This document shows positions 22,035 through 32,418 of a stretch of DNA of 64,000 bases, in pieces. Origin of the DNA: Begonia masoniana. Taxonomy: Eukaryota; Streptophyta; Magnoliopsida; Cucurbitales; Begoniaceae. A model generated the notes under the pieces. It was not told the DNA's origin. It did no database searches and saw only the letters and a program-made list of their open reading frames with translations. The stretch covers positions 44,736,209-44,800,208 of the forward strand of contig CM039509.1 in NCBI GenBank assembly GCA_022432975.1. Direction: 5' to 3'. Position numbers and translations under genes: made by a program. Each line of letters opens with the position of its first letter. Within the stretch, counting starts at the first letter, position 1.

Positions 22035-22510
22035 TTCACCAAGGGTATCATACGTTGACGTAGTACCTTGATCTCTTGCCTTAAAATTTTCTCAAGCTCC
22101 TCCTCATAGGAGACATTTTCCTGGATAAACACCATGATCCATGATATGACATGTGATGAGTCAGAGATATGTTTCCTCAACGTAGAAACATGGAAAACAT
22201 TATAAACATAATTCAACTGTGGTGGCAAGTTTAAACGGTAAGCCACCGAACCAACTCACTCTATAATTTGAAACGGGTCAATATATCTGGGAGCCAATTT
22301 TCCTTTTACACGAAAACGATTTACTCCACGACTAGGTCTTACTTTAAAAAACATGAAGTCCTCTACCTCAAACTCGACTTCTTTTCTCAAAAGATCAGCA
22401 CAACTTTTTTGACGGCTTTGAACTGTTTTCAATCTTTATTTAATTATTTGAACATTCTCAACTGTCTCTTGAATCAAATCGGGTCTAAGAGTAACACGTG
22501 TCTCGATCAC
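22035..22510 (-). pseudogene. Gypsy integrase C-terminus and linker, part 1
   Basis: The minus strand encodes AYRLNLPPQLNYVYNVFHVS, LRKHISDSSHV and YEEELEKIL, the conserved GPY/F and linker region after integrase in Del/Tekay-like elements. Upstream (towards 22510) are AQ..RQKSCADL-type residues with frame breaks. It ends abruptly where the 399-bp LTR-like segment begins. The upstream part of the same integrase lies beyond the Cassandra complex, at 29658-29775. Confidence 0.8.
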
Positions 22511-23310
22511 TGTAACGACCTTTTTTCCCGTAAGACATTGTTCGCTCTGGGGATTGGGCCGTAACCTAATATCCTCCCCTCACGACTTTGTTTGGTGAGG
22601 ACTTCCCAGTCGGTCACCCAACCTGGTACTACTCTCGCCGAAGCACTTTTAACTTTGGAGTTTTTATGGGATCCGTTGTCAATTGTGCTAAAAAACGCGT
22701 CTTACTATCTTGGGAGGGTTTCCTTACATATGTTTCATTTCTATATACCGCCCCAAGCGATGTGAGATTGTGACAACCCCTCCCTACAATCCGGGATTCG
22801 CCTACACTCGAGTCTGGGATCCACCCTGCAACTTGAGGTTTGCCCCGCAGTCGTACTCATACGTACACATTCAGGTCATCACAATCACCCCCCCTCGGGG
22901 GCCCAACGTCCTCATTGGCCACATTTTCGACTGGGTACAGGCTCTAATACCATTTGTAACGACCCATTTTTCCCGTAAGATATTGTCTGTTCTGGGATTG
23001 GACCGTAACCCAATATCCTCCCCTCACGGTTTTGTTTGGTGAGGACTTCCCAGTCGGTCACCCAACCTAGTACTACTCTCGCCGAAACACTTTTAACTTC
23101 GGAGTTCTTATGAGATCTGTTGTCAATTGTGCTCCAAAATGCGTCTTACTATCTTAGGAGGGTTTCCTTACATATGTTTTATTTTCATATACCGCCCCAA
23201 GCGATGTGGGATTGTGACGACCCTTCTCTACGACCCGGGATTCGCCTACACTCGAGTCTGGGATCCACCCTGCAACCTGAAGTTTGTCCCGCAGTCGTAC
23301 TCATACGTAC

Positions 23311-26300
23311 TGTAATACTCAGGTTTTTCGGGTAGATTAATTTATTTATTTTGTGTCAATTATTTGGTTAGTTGTCGGATCCCTTGGCAGTGCCGATGGA
23401 GAGGGTTTAAACCGAGCGTGGAATGAGAATTAATTTAGGGGAAATTGACCAACGGAGAACGGAATTTTGACGGGATTTCGAAGGGGCAAAAAGGATAAGC
23501 AACAATTATTATTGTTATTATTGTTATTTTATTTATTTATTTTTTTTAAAGAAAATATTACTATTTTCTTTAAAACAACTGAATGGCTCGAAGCCATTCA
23601 ATTGTTCCCCCGCGAGCAGAGAGCAGAACAGAGACGGAGGGAGAGAAGGGCGACGATCGCCGATCAAACTGCCGACGAATTCCGACGTTTTTCGGTCAGG
23701 CGACGGCGACGAACCAAGGGCTGACATTTTCGGCTGTCTCCACGCACAAACCGACCGGTAATACTCAGATTTCGCCCTATTTTGGCTCTGTTAGAGGCCG
23801 TCGGTGACGAGCTGGCTTGTGTAACACCCGGGAATTTTTTTATGGATAAAATTGGAGAGAAAATAAAAGCATAATAAGATAGTTGTTTTATTTAATTTAA
23901 AAGAAATAGCAAAAAGAAGGGAAAGTAATTAAAAGTGACTTAAACGGTTTATTAACGAAAATTTATAATTTGATAACGGAATTTAATGGAATTTTTGGAA
24001 GGGCAGAATGGTAATGTGGGTTTATTAAGTGGTATTTATTATTATTATTATTATTATTATTAAAAAAAAAAAATAATAAAACTCAACAGAATAGCCGAAG
24101 CTATTCTGTTGAGATCGAGCCCGAGCCCGAGCGCGAACAGGGGAGAGACGACGGAGGGAGGCGACGCGGCACCGATCACCAGCGACTTCCAACAGTCTCC
24201 GGCCAGACGAAGGCGAGGAGCAGGTTTCCGGCCTTCTCCGCGCGCGAGCCGAACCAGTGAGTTGATTTTACGCCCTGTTTCGGTTCTGTTCTTGGCCGAG
24301 GGTGAGGAGCTAGTTTGAGCTCCGATCACCGGCTGTTTTTGGCCGTTCTTGGCGTCGAATGGCCGGGTTTATGGTCAGCTTTCATCGCCTGGCCATGGGG
24401 AGCCCAATTTGGGCGAAAAACCAGAAAGCCCTCTTTGGGGTATTTCGGGGTTTTGCTTATAATTCGAGATTTTTGGTTAGTTTATGCTAATTGAGGGTAT
24501 AGGAGATTAATTGGTGTGGAATTGGAGGAGAATTGATGGAAAATTGGAAAAGGGAATTTTCCGGGTGAAGGGGCAGTTCGGGTTTTCTGATTTTTGACCT
24601 AGCTGGGGTCGTTTGTTTTCAAATTCCTTTTGGAAGGTTAAAATAGGTTATTAGAGGAGTACGTGGCCGCTGGAATCGTTCGATTCCGATAACCGACGCA
24701 AAAGTTATGCACGTTTGAGGTTTCGGGTCGGTTTTTACCGAACCCAAATTAGTGGCCCGATTAGTTAGACTTTAGTTGAGTTAAGTTAAAAATAGTAGTT
24801 TGAGAGTAATTGGTAGATGTAGACTTGATTTGAATGGTTTGATGAATATTTATCGTAGGTCGAGCTGTAGATGGACAGGTAATCGAGTACCCTCAGCGAG
24901 CTAGGACGCCAGGTAAGTAGTGGATGTTATTCTTTTGCCTTCGGGCCTACACCAGAGAACGGTAGGGTTTCTTTGTTATTGCTTTGCTTCGTGTTACGTT
25001 GAATTAATTATGTTACTTCGGGATTGCGTAGAGTTGCTTGTCTGGTTGGTTGATTGGTCTTGAGTTGCATTGTTTGGCCGTGTGGTGTTATGTGGTCGTG
25101 TTGTTGCGTTGAGTCGTTGTATTGTGTTGTATTGCATATCTTGGTTGACACATGCATCATTGTTTTCTAACTGACGAAATCACGTGTTTTGCACGGTTGA
25201 GTGGTGAGGATGACGTAATGAAAGATAAGAATGGATAGCAACTTGGTCTCGAGTAGAATAGCTTCGTTGGGCAAGTGGCTCGTTGAGCACCCCGCGAGGG
25301 ATTCTATTCGAGATGCCCTGTTAATGTACGTAATGTGTCGTGAGTACGAATTCCTCGACCTGTTCGTGCTTGAAGTTCACAATGAGGATTCTACGATCGA
25401 TTGGGGGAGATTCGTGTTGGCCGTCCTGGACTGTGTTGGGACGTGTGCCTCCGGTCTAGCTCCGTGGATCAAGGCGTGGCCGTCCTGGACTGTGTGGGGG
25501 CGTGTGCCTACTTGATTCACCTGAAAGTGAAAGATAAATGCAACCGAAACGAAAAGAAAACAACAGAGTGTGTAGAAACTGCATATGATAGGATTGCATT
25601 GCATTGTGGTGTTGTGTTGCATTGTTGGGTCGTGTTGTTAGTGATGTTTTGCGTTGTTAGGGTTGTGTGAGGGTTGTGTATGCCATGTGCTTGTTTATAG
25701 TTGCTATTCCCTACTTGCTAAGCGTAAGCTTACGTGTGTGTGTGTGTTCTCTGGTGTAGGTGACGACAGGAGTACAGGTTAGAGCTACGAAGAAAACTAG
25801 GATTGGGACGCAGTCGTTGATGTACGCTGTATGCCGGTGCGGGCAGTTGTCGGGGCGTCTCGACCATGGTCTTCGGAAAGACAAGAAAGACGTGTGTGAA
25901 ACAATATTGTGGAGTCGTGTATAAGTTACATTTATTTTGGTGGTTTGTAGACTTTCCTTTTGATTGATGTTTTGAGAGTTATTGTATTGTTGTATATAGG
26001 CATAGTTCTGGGTGATGAGTTACCCTATATTGTGGGCATTTCTTTATTTTGGTTAGTTGTTGGTTCTTCATTTTGGTTAACTGTTGGAGATTTCGTAGGT
26101 TGGTTAGATGGTTAGGAATATTCTGGATTGTTTGGGGATTGACTTATTGCAGGTACCTAGCATTTTGGAGGCGCCATGTACAGGCGTTACTTTGCCGAAA
26201 TTTTCGGGAAGGACGCCGTGGTGCTTAAAGGTTAGGATTAAGGGAAATTAGTGAGTCTAGGCAGTTAGGTATAACTTTAGAGAGTTTTGAGAGACTTAGA

Positions 26301-28279
26301 TCTAATTTAAAGTATGTTTTAGCGTGAGATTGGTAAGCAAAGTAGCGCTCCGAGCCAGGGTGGGTTCGGGGGCGTTACAGCTTGAGCTCCGATCACCGGC
26401 CATTTTTGGCTGCTCTCGGCGTCAGATTGCCGAGCTTCTTGCCGGCAAGGATCGCCGAGCAATATGAAGTTCGAATTTGGCCAAAATTCCGAGGACTCAG
26501 TTTTTGAGCCTCGGGTTTCTGGTGTGAAACTTCAATTTTTTTGTTAGATTATGTTAGTGGGATGTTAGGGTGGTCGATTGGTGAAGAAATTGGTAGAATC
26601 GGGTTGAAGTGGAAATTTTGGACATTTTAGCTTTAAAAACTGGTTCTGATTTTATGGGTTTTGGCCTAACTATGATTAATCGTTTTAAATTATCTCCTGG
26701 TATGTTAAACTAGGTTGTTAGGGGAGTACGTGGCCACTGAAATTGAATCGTTCCGATAAGCGTAGAAAACGTTATGCACGTTCGAAGTCTCGGGTCGATT
26801 TTTAACGGAAGCAAGTTAGTGACCCGTTTAGTTGGGTATGAGTCGGGTTAAGTTAGAAATATTAGTTTTAGGTTGAATTGGCAAGTTTAAGCCTAAATAC
26901 TAACGATGATTTTTAATTATGCTAGGTGAAGCTGTAGGTGGCGTCACGTGCCAAACTCGAACGAGCTAGGACGCTAAGTAAGTAGTAGTGTGGTTGTAAA
27001 ATGCTTGAGAGTCGCCCAGAAGGGCCTACACCACAGTTGTATGTATGTTGTGAGTCTTGTACATGTTGTGGGTCGTAGGTACGTTTGTGGTGTGATGCGC
27101 ATGTGGAGTCGTAGTTAGTTGGTTATGGTCAGCATGCATCATGTTTTAAAAGCTACACAAAATGTTTTGAGCATGTTTTTTTAAGCACAGAGGGAGAGTA
27201 GTGGATGTGAGGTACGGTGTGGACAGGCGACAGTGGGCTGGAGTGTGACTGTGGGCCCCGCTTCCTGGACGAGCTGGAGTGGTGGTGACGTGCTGGTGAT
27301 AGTGCGGTGTATTGGCCGACTGCCCCAGGCGGTTGCAATTCGAGTCGAGACAGTGGCTGGAATGTGACCTGTGGGCCTCGCTTCCGGGACGAGCTGGAGC
27401 GGTGGCGACGTGCCGATGGCAGTGCGGTGTATCGTCCGACTGTCTCGAGCGGTTACATTTCGAGTCAGGATAGGGGGTTTTGGGTGTGACTTATGGACCC
27501 CGTTCTTGGAGGAACCAGGACGGCGGTGACGTGCCGATAAACAGTGCGGTGTACAGACTGACTGCCCAATGCGGTTACATTCCAAACTTCGGTGAGATGC
27601 GATGCGGTGGGATGATGACAACGTGTGTAGAGACGTACATGTGTTAGGATTGCATAACTGATTTTCATACTTCATATTTACTTTCAGCACTCTATTTACT
27701 AAGCTTTGAGCTTACTGTGTGTTCTGTGGTGTAGGTACCGTACAGGAGGAGGGTGAGTATCGAGAGCCTGCTTAGGAGTAGATGCGTGGTTAGTGTTGTG
27801 CGACTAGGGCCCCGACTGATGGTAGTGTTAGGGCGACCCGACCCATGGAGCCGTGGCATGGTGACGATAAGGATTAGGATTTCTTTTGTTTATTTTGGGC
27901 CATTGATTATTAGTTGTATGTAGTCATAGTTCAGGGTGATATGTCACCCTATACTATGGACTTTCCTCATTTTTGGTTGATAGCATTTTCGTTTTGTTAT
28001 GATGATTGTTTGGAGATTCCGTAGGTTGGTTAGATGGATTGGGATATTCTGGATTGGTGTTATGCAGGTACTTAGCATTTTGGGGGCGCCACTTTCAGGC
28101 GTCACTCTGCTGAAATTTTTTTGGGGAGGACACCGTGGTGTCTAACAAATGGGATTAGGAGTATGTAGTGAATTAAGAAAATCAGTTTAAGTAGATGAGA
28201 TAGTACTATAAATGGAGTCGTTTAAACCAGAGTAGTCCATGTGCGCACGAGAAACCGGGTGGATTTTCGGGGCGTTACA
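23311..28279 (+). repeat. Solo LTR E (about 2.4 kb without its own insertion), Del/Tekay-like
   Basis: It begins TGTAATACTCAGG and ends GGGGCGTTACA, with a perfect TSD CGTAC (23306-23310 and 28280-28284) inside a Cassandra LTR. Solo LTR D occupies 23820-26379. The donor-like AA/GTAAGTAG is at 26978 and acceptor GGTGTAG/GTACCG at 27734. CCTACACCACAG (27025-27036) pairs with CTGTGGTGTAGG (27724-27735). Three units of about 120 bp lie at 27200-27590 (TGTGGGCCYCGCTTCC is repeated). Hairpins lie at 23547-23572 and 23580-23600. Open frames at 27153-27690 are artefacts of these repeats. Confidence 0.85.
23820..26379 (+). repeat. Solo LTR D (2560 bp) nested in solo LTR E
   Basis: It runs TGTAACACCCGGG...GGGGGCGTTACA with a perfect TSD GCTTG (23815-23819 and 26380-26384). 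The donor CAG/GTAAGT is at 24913, CCTTCGGGCCTACACC follows, and the acceptor GGTGTAG/GTGACG is at 25759. CCTACACCAGAGAAC (24946-24960) pairs with GTTCTCTGGTGTAGG (25746-25760) over 15 bp. A (TTA)n microsatellite precedes a 14-bp hairpin, CTCAACAGAATAGC with its complement (24082-24113, loop CGAA). It shares its 3' third closely with solo LTR C. Confidence 0.87.
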
Positions 28280-28384
28280 CGTACACATCCAGGTCATCAC
28301 AATCACCCCCCCTCGGGGGCCCAACGTCCTCGGCTACATTTCTGGTTGGGTACAAGCTCTGATACCATTTGTAACAAACCATTT

Positions 28385-29293
28385 TGTGATGACCCGAATG
28401 AACACGTATGAGGAGGAACCACCCAGTGCTCCGCGAATCCCGAGTGGAACTTGGGCCGGAGGGTGACGTGCTGGGTTAAAACGCCACGAATCCTGGGTTC
28501 GACTTGGGCCGGAGGGTTCGGTCGTAGAAAGGGGGTTCATCACAATCCTACATCGCTTGGGGAAGTATATGGAAATGAAACATATGTAAAGAGACCCTCC
28601 CAAGATAGTAAGACGCGTTTTGGACCACAATTGGCAACGGATCCCATAAGAACTCCGAAGTTAAAAGTGCTTCGGCGAGAGTGGTACCAGGTTGGGTGAC
28701 CGACTGAGAAATCTTCGCCAAACAAAGCCATGAGGGGAGGATATTAGGCTATGGCCTAATCCCCAGAGCGGACAATATCTTGCTGGGAAAAGGGGTCGTT
28801 ACAAATGGTATCAGAGCCTGTACCCAACTGGAAATGTGGCCAACGAGGACGTTAGGCCCCCGAGGGGGGGTGATTGTGATTACCCGAATGGACACGTATG
28901 AGGAGGAACCACCCAGTGCTCTGCGAATCCCGAGTGGGACTTGGGTTGGAGGGTGACGTGCTGGGTTAAAACTCCGCAGATCCTGGGTTGGACTTGGGCC
29001 GGAGGGTTCGGTCGTAGAAAGGGGGTTCGTCACAATCCCACATCGCTTGGGGAAGTATGTGGAAATGAAACATATGTAAAGAGACCCTCCCAAGATAGTA
29101 AGACGCGTTTTTGATCACAATTGGCAACGGATCCAATAAGAACTCCGAAGTTAAAAGTGCTTCGGCAAGAGTAGTACCAGGTTGGGTGACCGACTGGGAA
29201 GTCTTCGGCAAACAAAGCCGTGAGGGGAGGGTATTAGGCTAAGGCCCAATCCCCAGAGCGGACAATATCTTGCTGGAAAAAGGGGTCGTTACA
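28385..29293 (+). mobile_element. Cassandra TRIM, plus strand, nested in an older Cassandra (909 bp)
   Basis: LTRs 28385-28803 and 28875-29293 are both 419 bp and run TGTGATKACCCGAAT...GTCGTTACA. The interior is 28804-28874 with an exact primer site TGGTATCAGAGCC at 28806. A perfect TSD CATTT lies at 28380-28384 and 29294-29298. The 5S-like block lies at about 28639-28716 and again in the second LTR. Because the host copy is in the opposite orientation, the site forms long inverted repeats. Confidence 0.92.
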
Positions 29294-29657
29294 CATTTTT
29301 TCTGTAAGATATTGTCCGCTCTGGGATTGGGTCGTAACCCAATATCCTCCTCTCACGGCTTTGTTTGGTGAGGACTTCTCAGTCGGTCACCCAACCTAGT
29401 ACTACTCTCGCCGAAGCACTTTTAACTTCGAAGTTCTTATGGGATCCGTTGCCAATTGTGCTCCAAAACGCGTCTTACTATCTTGGGAAGGTTTTCTTAC
29501 ATATGTTTCATTTTCATATAACGCCCCAAGCAATGTGGGATTATGACGACCCCCTCTCTACGACCTGGGATTCACTTACACTCGAGTCCAAGATCCACCC
29601 CGCAACCTGAGGTTTGCTCCGCAGTCGTACTCATACGTACACATCCGGATTATCACA

Positions 29658-29775
29658 ATCTCAGCCCAACATAAAGACGATCTACAACGTCTTCCATATA
29701 AAACTTCATATGACGATATTTAAATACTGGTCAGGTAATTATTATTATAGACAAACTCTATTTTCTTCGGACTGA
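29658..29775 (-). pseudogene. Gypsy integrase C-terminal region, part 2
   Basis: The minus strand reads EFVYNNNYLTSI, a stop, ISSYEVLYGRRCRSSLCWAE, the end of the integrase catalytic domain. It continues directly into part 1 (22510 and down) once the Cassandra complex is removed. Sequence beyond 29775 no longer resembles integrase, so the element is truncated there. Confidence 0.8.
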
Positions 29776-30580
29776 GCTCCTCTTCCTGGTCTTGGGATTA
29801 TGGCTTTGATCACAGTCTGGGCTGGAATCATCTTTTATGGGTTGGGCCATATTTGTTAGCTCCTGTCTTTTTCGGGTTGTGTACTCATTTTTTGGGCTGG
29901 GCTATTTTTTTGGGTTGGGCTCACTTTCTCTGTAAAGGACACCTCTTCCTGGGTCTTTGATCATGGGCTTTGGGACTGTCAGTGTGGGCTGGGATCTCCG
30001 TTGATTGATTGGCTATCACGCTGGACTAATCGATTGTCATGGGCTTTATAATCGGATTCTGGGATGTGATCCTCTAATGATAATTCCTTTTTGTTGACAT
30101 TGATTTTGTTTGGGAAAGAATTGATTATGAGGGGAAGCATCAATCTGGTTTGGGTCGGGTGGATCTCTAGGCTCGACTCGACTTGCGCATCTCTTTATTG
30201 GGTCGGAGACCTGCTTCTCCATCTAAGCTAGGCTTTGTAGTTATTGATTGGGCAACTGTTTAATGAGTCGGGCCTTCACTCCTCATGGGCTCTGCTGGCT
30301 TGACCTTTTTGACTGAACTGGGTTCTCCTCGCTATGTAGTTATGGGCTGTACACATACACCATGCCTCACCCTTACGCTGTATTTTACTGTCACTACCAG
30401 GAGGGCGAAACCAGGGTGTTTGAGATTTCAATTGCCACGTCGATACATCTCAGTGGGGACCTAATCATCGTCGTTCTGCTTGTTGAAGGTTAACTGTGGG
30501 ACCGTCCCTATCTGTCATTTGATCACCTAGTGTGGCTCCCATCTATTTGATCTCCACGTATGACCGTGTGATGCGATCTC
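29776..30580. other. Unassigned 0.8-kb segment rich in TGGGCTGGG-type runs
   Basis: No long frame and no recognised motif. Irregular repeats of GGGCTGGG/GGGCTTTG occur from 29810 to 30060. It lies between the truncated integrase and the first non-mobile-looking sequence; it may be LTR or old intergenic DNA. Confidence 0.3.
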
Positions 30581-31470
30581 GTCAACTCTGTTCACCATAG
30601 ACCGCGCGAGATTCAATCGACGCGGGAAGACGAAGCCAGCAGTTGCAGAGAACAGAATTTGGACGTTCAAAATTCAAAAACCCACTTTCTAATCGAAATC
30701 CAATCTCACTCTGGTTTTTGTTTTGAATTTCGTAAGTTTGTTTCAATCGATCTTTCTTTTTTCTATAAGAGATTGATCGACGATCTCTCCTTAGTAAGAA
30801 GCTTTGAAGCTTTAGCGGGCTTGGATGCCTATTTGGACTGTTCTGCTGATTGTGATGATTCCGATCCCTCATATCCCTTTTATGATTTTGAGAAGGAGGA
30901 ATTACAAAAACAAATACATGCAGGGACTTGATTACGCTTACTGGATTTGCAGGGCCAGGGATATTTCCCTTTATTGGGGATTTCACTCGCTAGCTCCTTC
31001 ACCAACAGCGGCAAGAGATCGTTCGCATCGATTAAGTGAGAGAGGACTCCCACTTTCTCGTATATGACGGCTCTCTTCGATGCTAGCAACCGCGTTTGAC
31101 TCTTTTCCGCGCTTCTTTCAATTCAATTTCTTTACATTCTAGCTGAAAGAGAGACTTTACCTTTACTTAGAGAGTGGCAGCGGTACCACGCTCTTCCGTG
31201 CTCGTAGGTTGACTTCCCTTATGCATCCAGCTTCACTAATGTGAATAGGTTTTTCTAAAGAGTGACTCTGTGGTGTATGGGGTGGGTGGGTTGGTTATAT
31301 ACTCTCATGCGCGTTCCTTATTCGAACATTTTGGTATGTATTGTCCCCTAACTATAGATCAGATCCACAGCCCTATATACAGAGGGGAAACTCAATTCCG
31401 CACTGCTGCTGAGTCGTCGGACTTTTCCACCAAGGGATTCCTTTCATTTCTGTGGATAACGAAATAGTTT
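30581..31470. other. Unassigned segment with weak coding character on both strands
   Basis: A minus-strand frame of 134 codons (30582-30986) and another of 69 codons (30880-31089, starting MLASKRAVIYEKVGVL) overlap in different frames. On the plus strand a possible exon border TTTGCAG/GGCCAGGG lies near 30953, and a 65-codon frame lies at 31270-31467. CTTTC-rich composition at 31080-31470 resembles plant mitochondrial intergenic DNA, but I cannot identify a gene. It could be a degraded gene or an organelle-DNA insertion. Confidence 0.3.
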
Positions 31471-32023
31471 CTTTCAATTGTTTCTCTCATGTGATTTCGT
31501 GTTTGCACATTACGGCTGACTGCACACAACACAGTCTATCACCTACTAATCTGCAAAGTACGTTCATTTTCGTTTTTTACTAATGAGCAAACTTGGGAGT
31601 AACAGTACGTAGATATTATTTGACAAGAGAATTTTTTAGCTGCGAGTAGATCTAGTTGTTATCATCAAAATCCTAGTTCCTGAAAGGTGTGGTCATAACA
31701 CATAAATTTTGACACTTAGTGAACCTCGCCTAGTTTTGGTTTCATTTCACTGTTGAAATCGAACATCTGGTGCTTTGATTAGAATGTTCTGTAGGCTAGC
31801 TGAGAAGATGTTTAATTGTATCTCCATGAGATCTGTGTTCAACGGCAGTAAAAGAACAGTAGAATGTGGAAATCTTTCAAGTTAGGAGAGATTTTCTGAT
31901 AACAAATCTGAATTGAGTAATGTTTGTCATAAACATGAAAAAGTTCTATCTGTACAAGGACGTAGAAACAATCCAGGCCTAGTAGATCAAAATTGTTTGA
32001 GAACAACTCGTGTTCTTTCTCAC
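31471..32023. other. Intergenic, downstream of the first SAUR gene
   Basis: AT-rich sequence without a frame. The part next to 32024 resembles 35460-35718, the equivalent downstream region of the third SAUR gene, so both were copied with their 3' regions. Confidence 0.5.
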
Positions 32024-32311
32024 TTATAAACCATTTAAATGGTGGCTGAGACTAATAAAAGCTTCTTCTCTGCAGGGGATTGTGAGGCCACCCATCGGAT
32101 GGTGGTATCCAAACTCTTCTTCAGCTTGACTAAGAAATTTCTGAAATGTGGGATGGTTCAAGTATGCTATTGGAACAATGAAACGTCTTTTTTCTGTCTC
32201 ACCAACATAAACAGCAAGATGACCCTTTGGTACCTCACAGGCCTGTCCAGCCATGTGAATTCTCTTCAAAATCTGTCTTGCAGGGAAAACTCGAGGAAGA
32301 CGAAAACCCAT
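32024..32311 (-). CDS. SAUR-family auxin-responsive protein, 95 aa
   Basis: Single-exon gene beginning MGFRLPRVFPARQILKR. The SAUR core has [45 protein letters not shown], and a Leu-rich tail. SAURs are small, rapidly auxin-induced proteins; known members bind and inhibit PP2C-D phosphatases and so promote cell expansion through plasma-membrane proton pumps. The family is usually intronless and tandemly arranged, as here. Length is typical (about 90-100 aa). A TATA box lies about 100 bp upstream. It is nearly the same as the gene at 35719-36006. Which subfamily member it is cannot be said without phylogeny. Confidence 0.95.
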   Translation of the reverse strand: MGFRLPRVFPARQILKRIHMAGQACEVPKGHLAVYVGETEKRRFIVPIAYLNHPTFQKFLSQAEEEFGYHHPMGGLTIPCREEAFISLSHHLNGL

Positions 32312-32406
32312 GGTATTTTTGGATTTCTAAAATATTTTTGAGTGCTGTTTTGCAAGAAATGCTTGTGTAATAGCTTAAGGCTGTGGAAAAATAGCTGAAA
32401 GTTGTT

Positions 32407-32418
32407 GATATATATAGC
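32407..32418 (-). promoter_or_regulatory. TATA box of SAUR gene at 32024-32311
   Basis: On the minus strand GCTATATATATC lies about 100 bp before the ATG, the same spacing as in the other SAUR genes of the cluster. Confidence 0.7.

Larger units (their letters stand above)
22511..29657 (-). mobile_element. Cassandra multimer: three LTRs, two interiors, with nested insertions
   Basis: LTR1 is 22511-22883 (373 bp). Interior 1 is 22884-22954. LTR2 is 22955-23310 plus 28285-28301 (373 bp), split by solo LTR E. Interior 2 is 28302-28369, with the tRNA-Met primer site (GCTCTGATACCATT in plus sense). LTR3 is 28370-28384 plus 29299-29657 (374 bp), split by a plus-strand Cassandra. The flanks ATCAC and ATCTC are a near TSD, and the interrupted integrase reads on at both sides. 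A normal element has two LTRs; three imply recombination between copies. Confidence 0.87.

Noticed and set aside
27153..27690. Minus-strand frame of 169 codons and plus-strand frame at 27307
   Set aside because: They lie in the 120-bp tandem repeats of solo LTR E and repeat the same residues; no domain.
28639..28716. Possible 5S rRNA gene
   Set aside because: The similarity covers only part of 5S, lies within Cassandra LTRs, and both ends of the 120-nt gene are missing.
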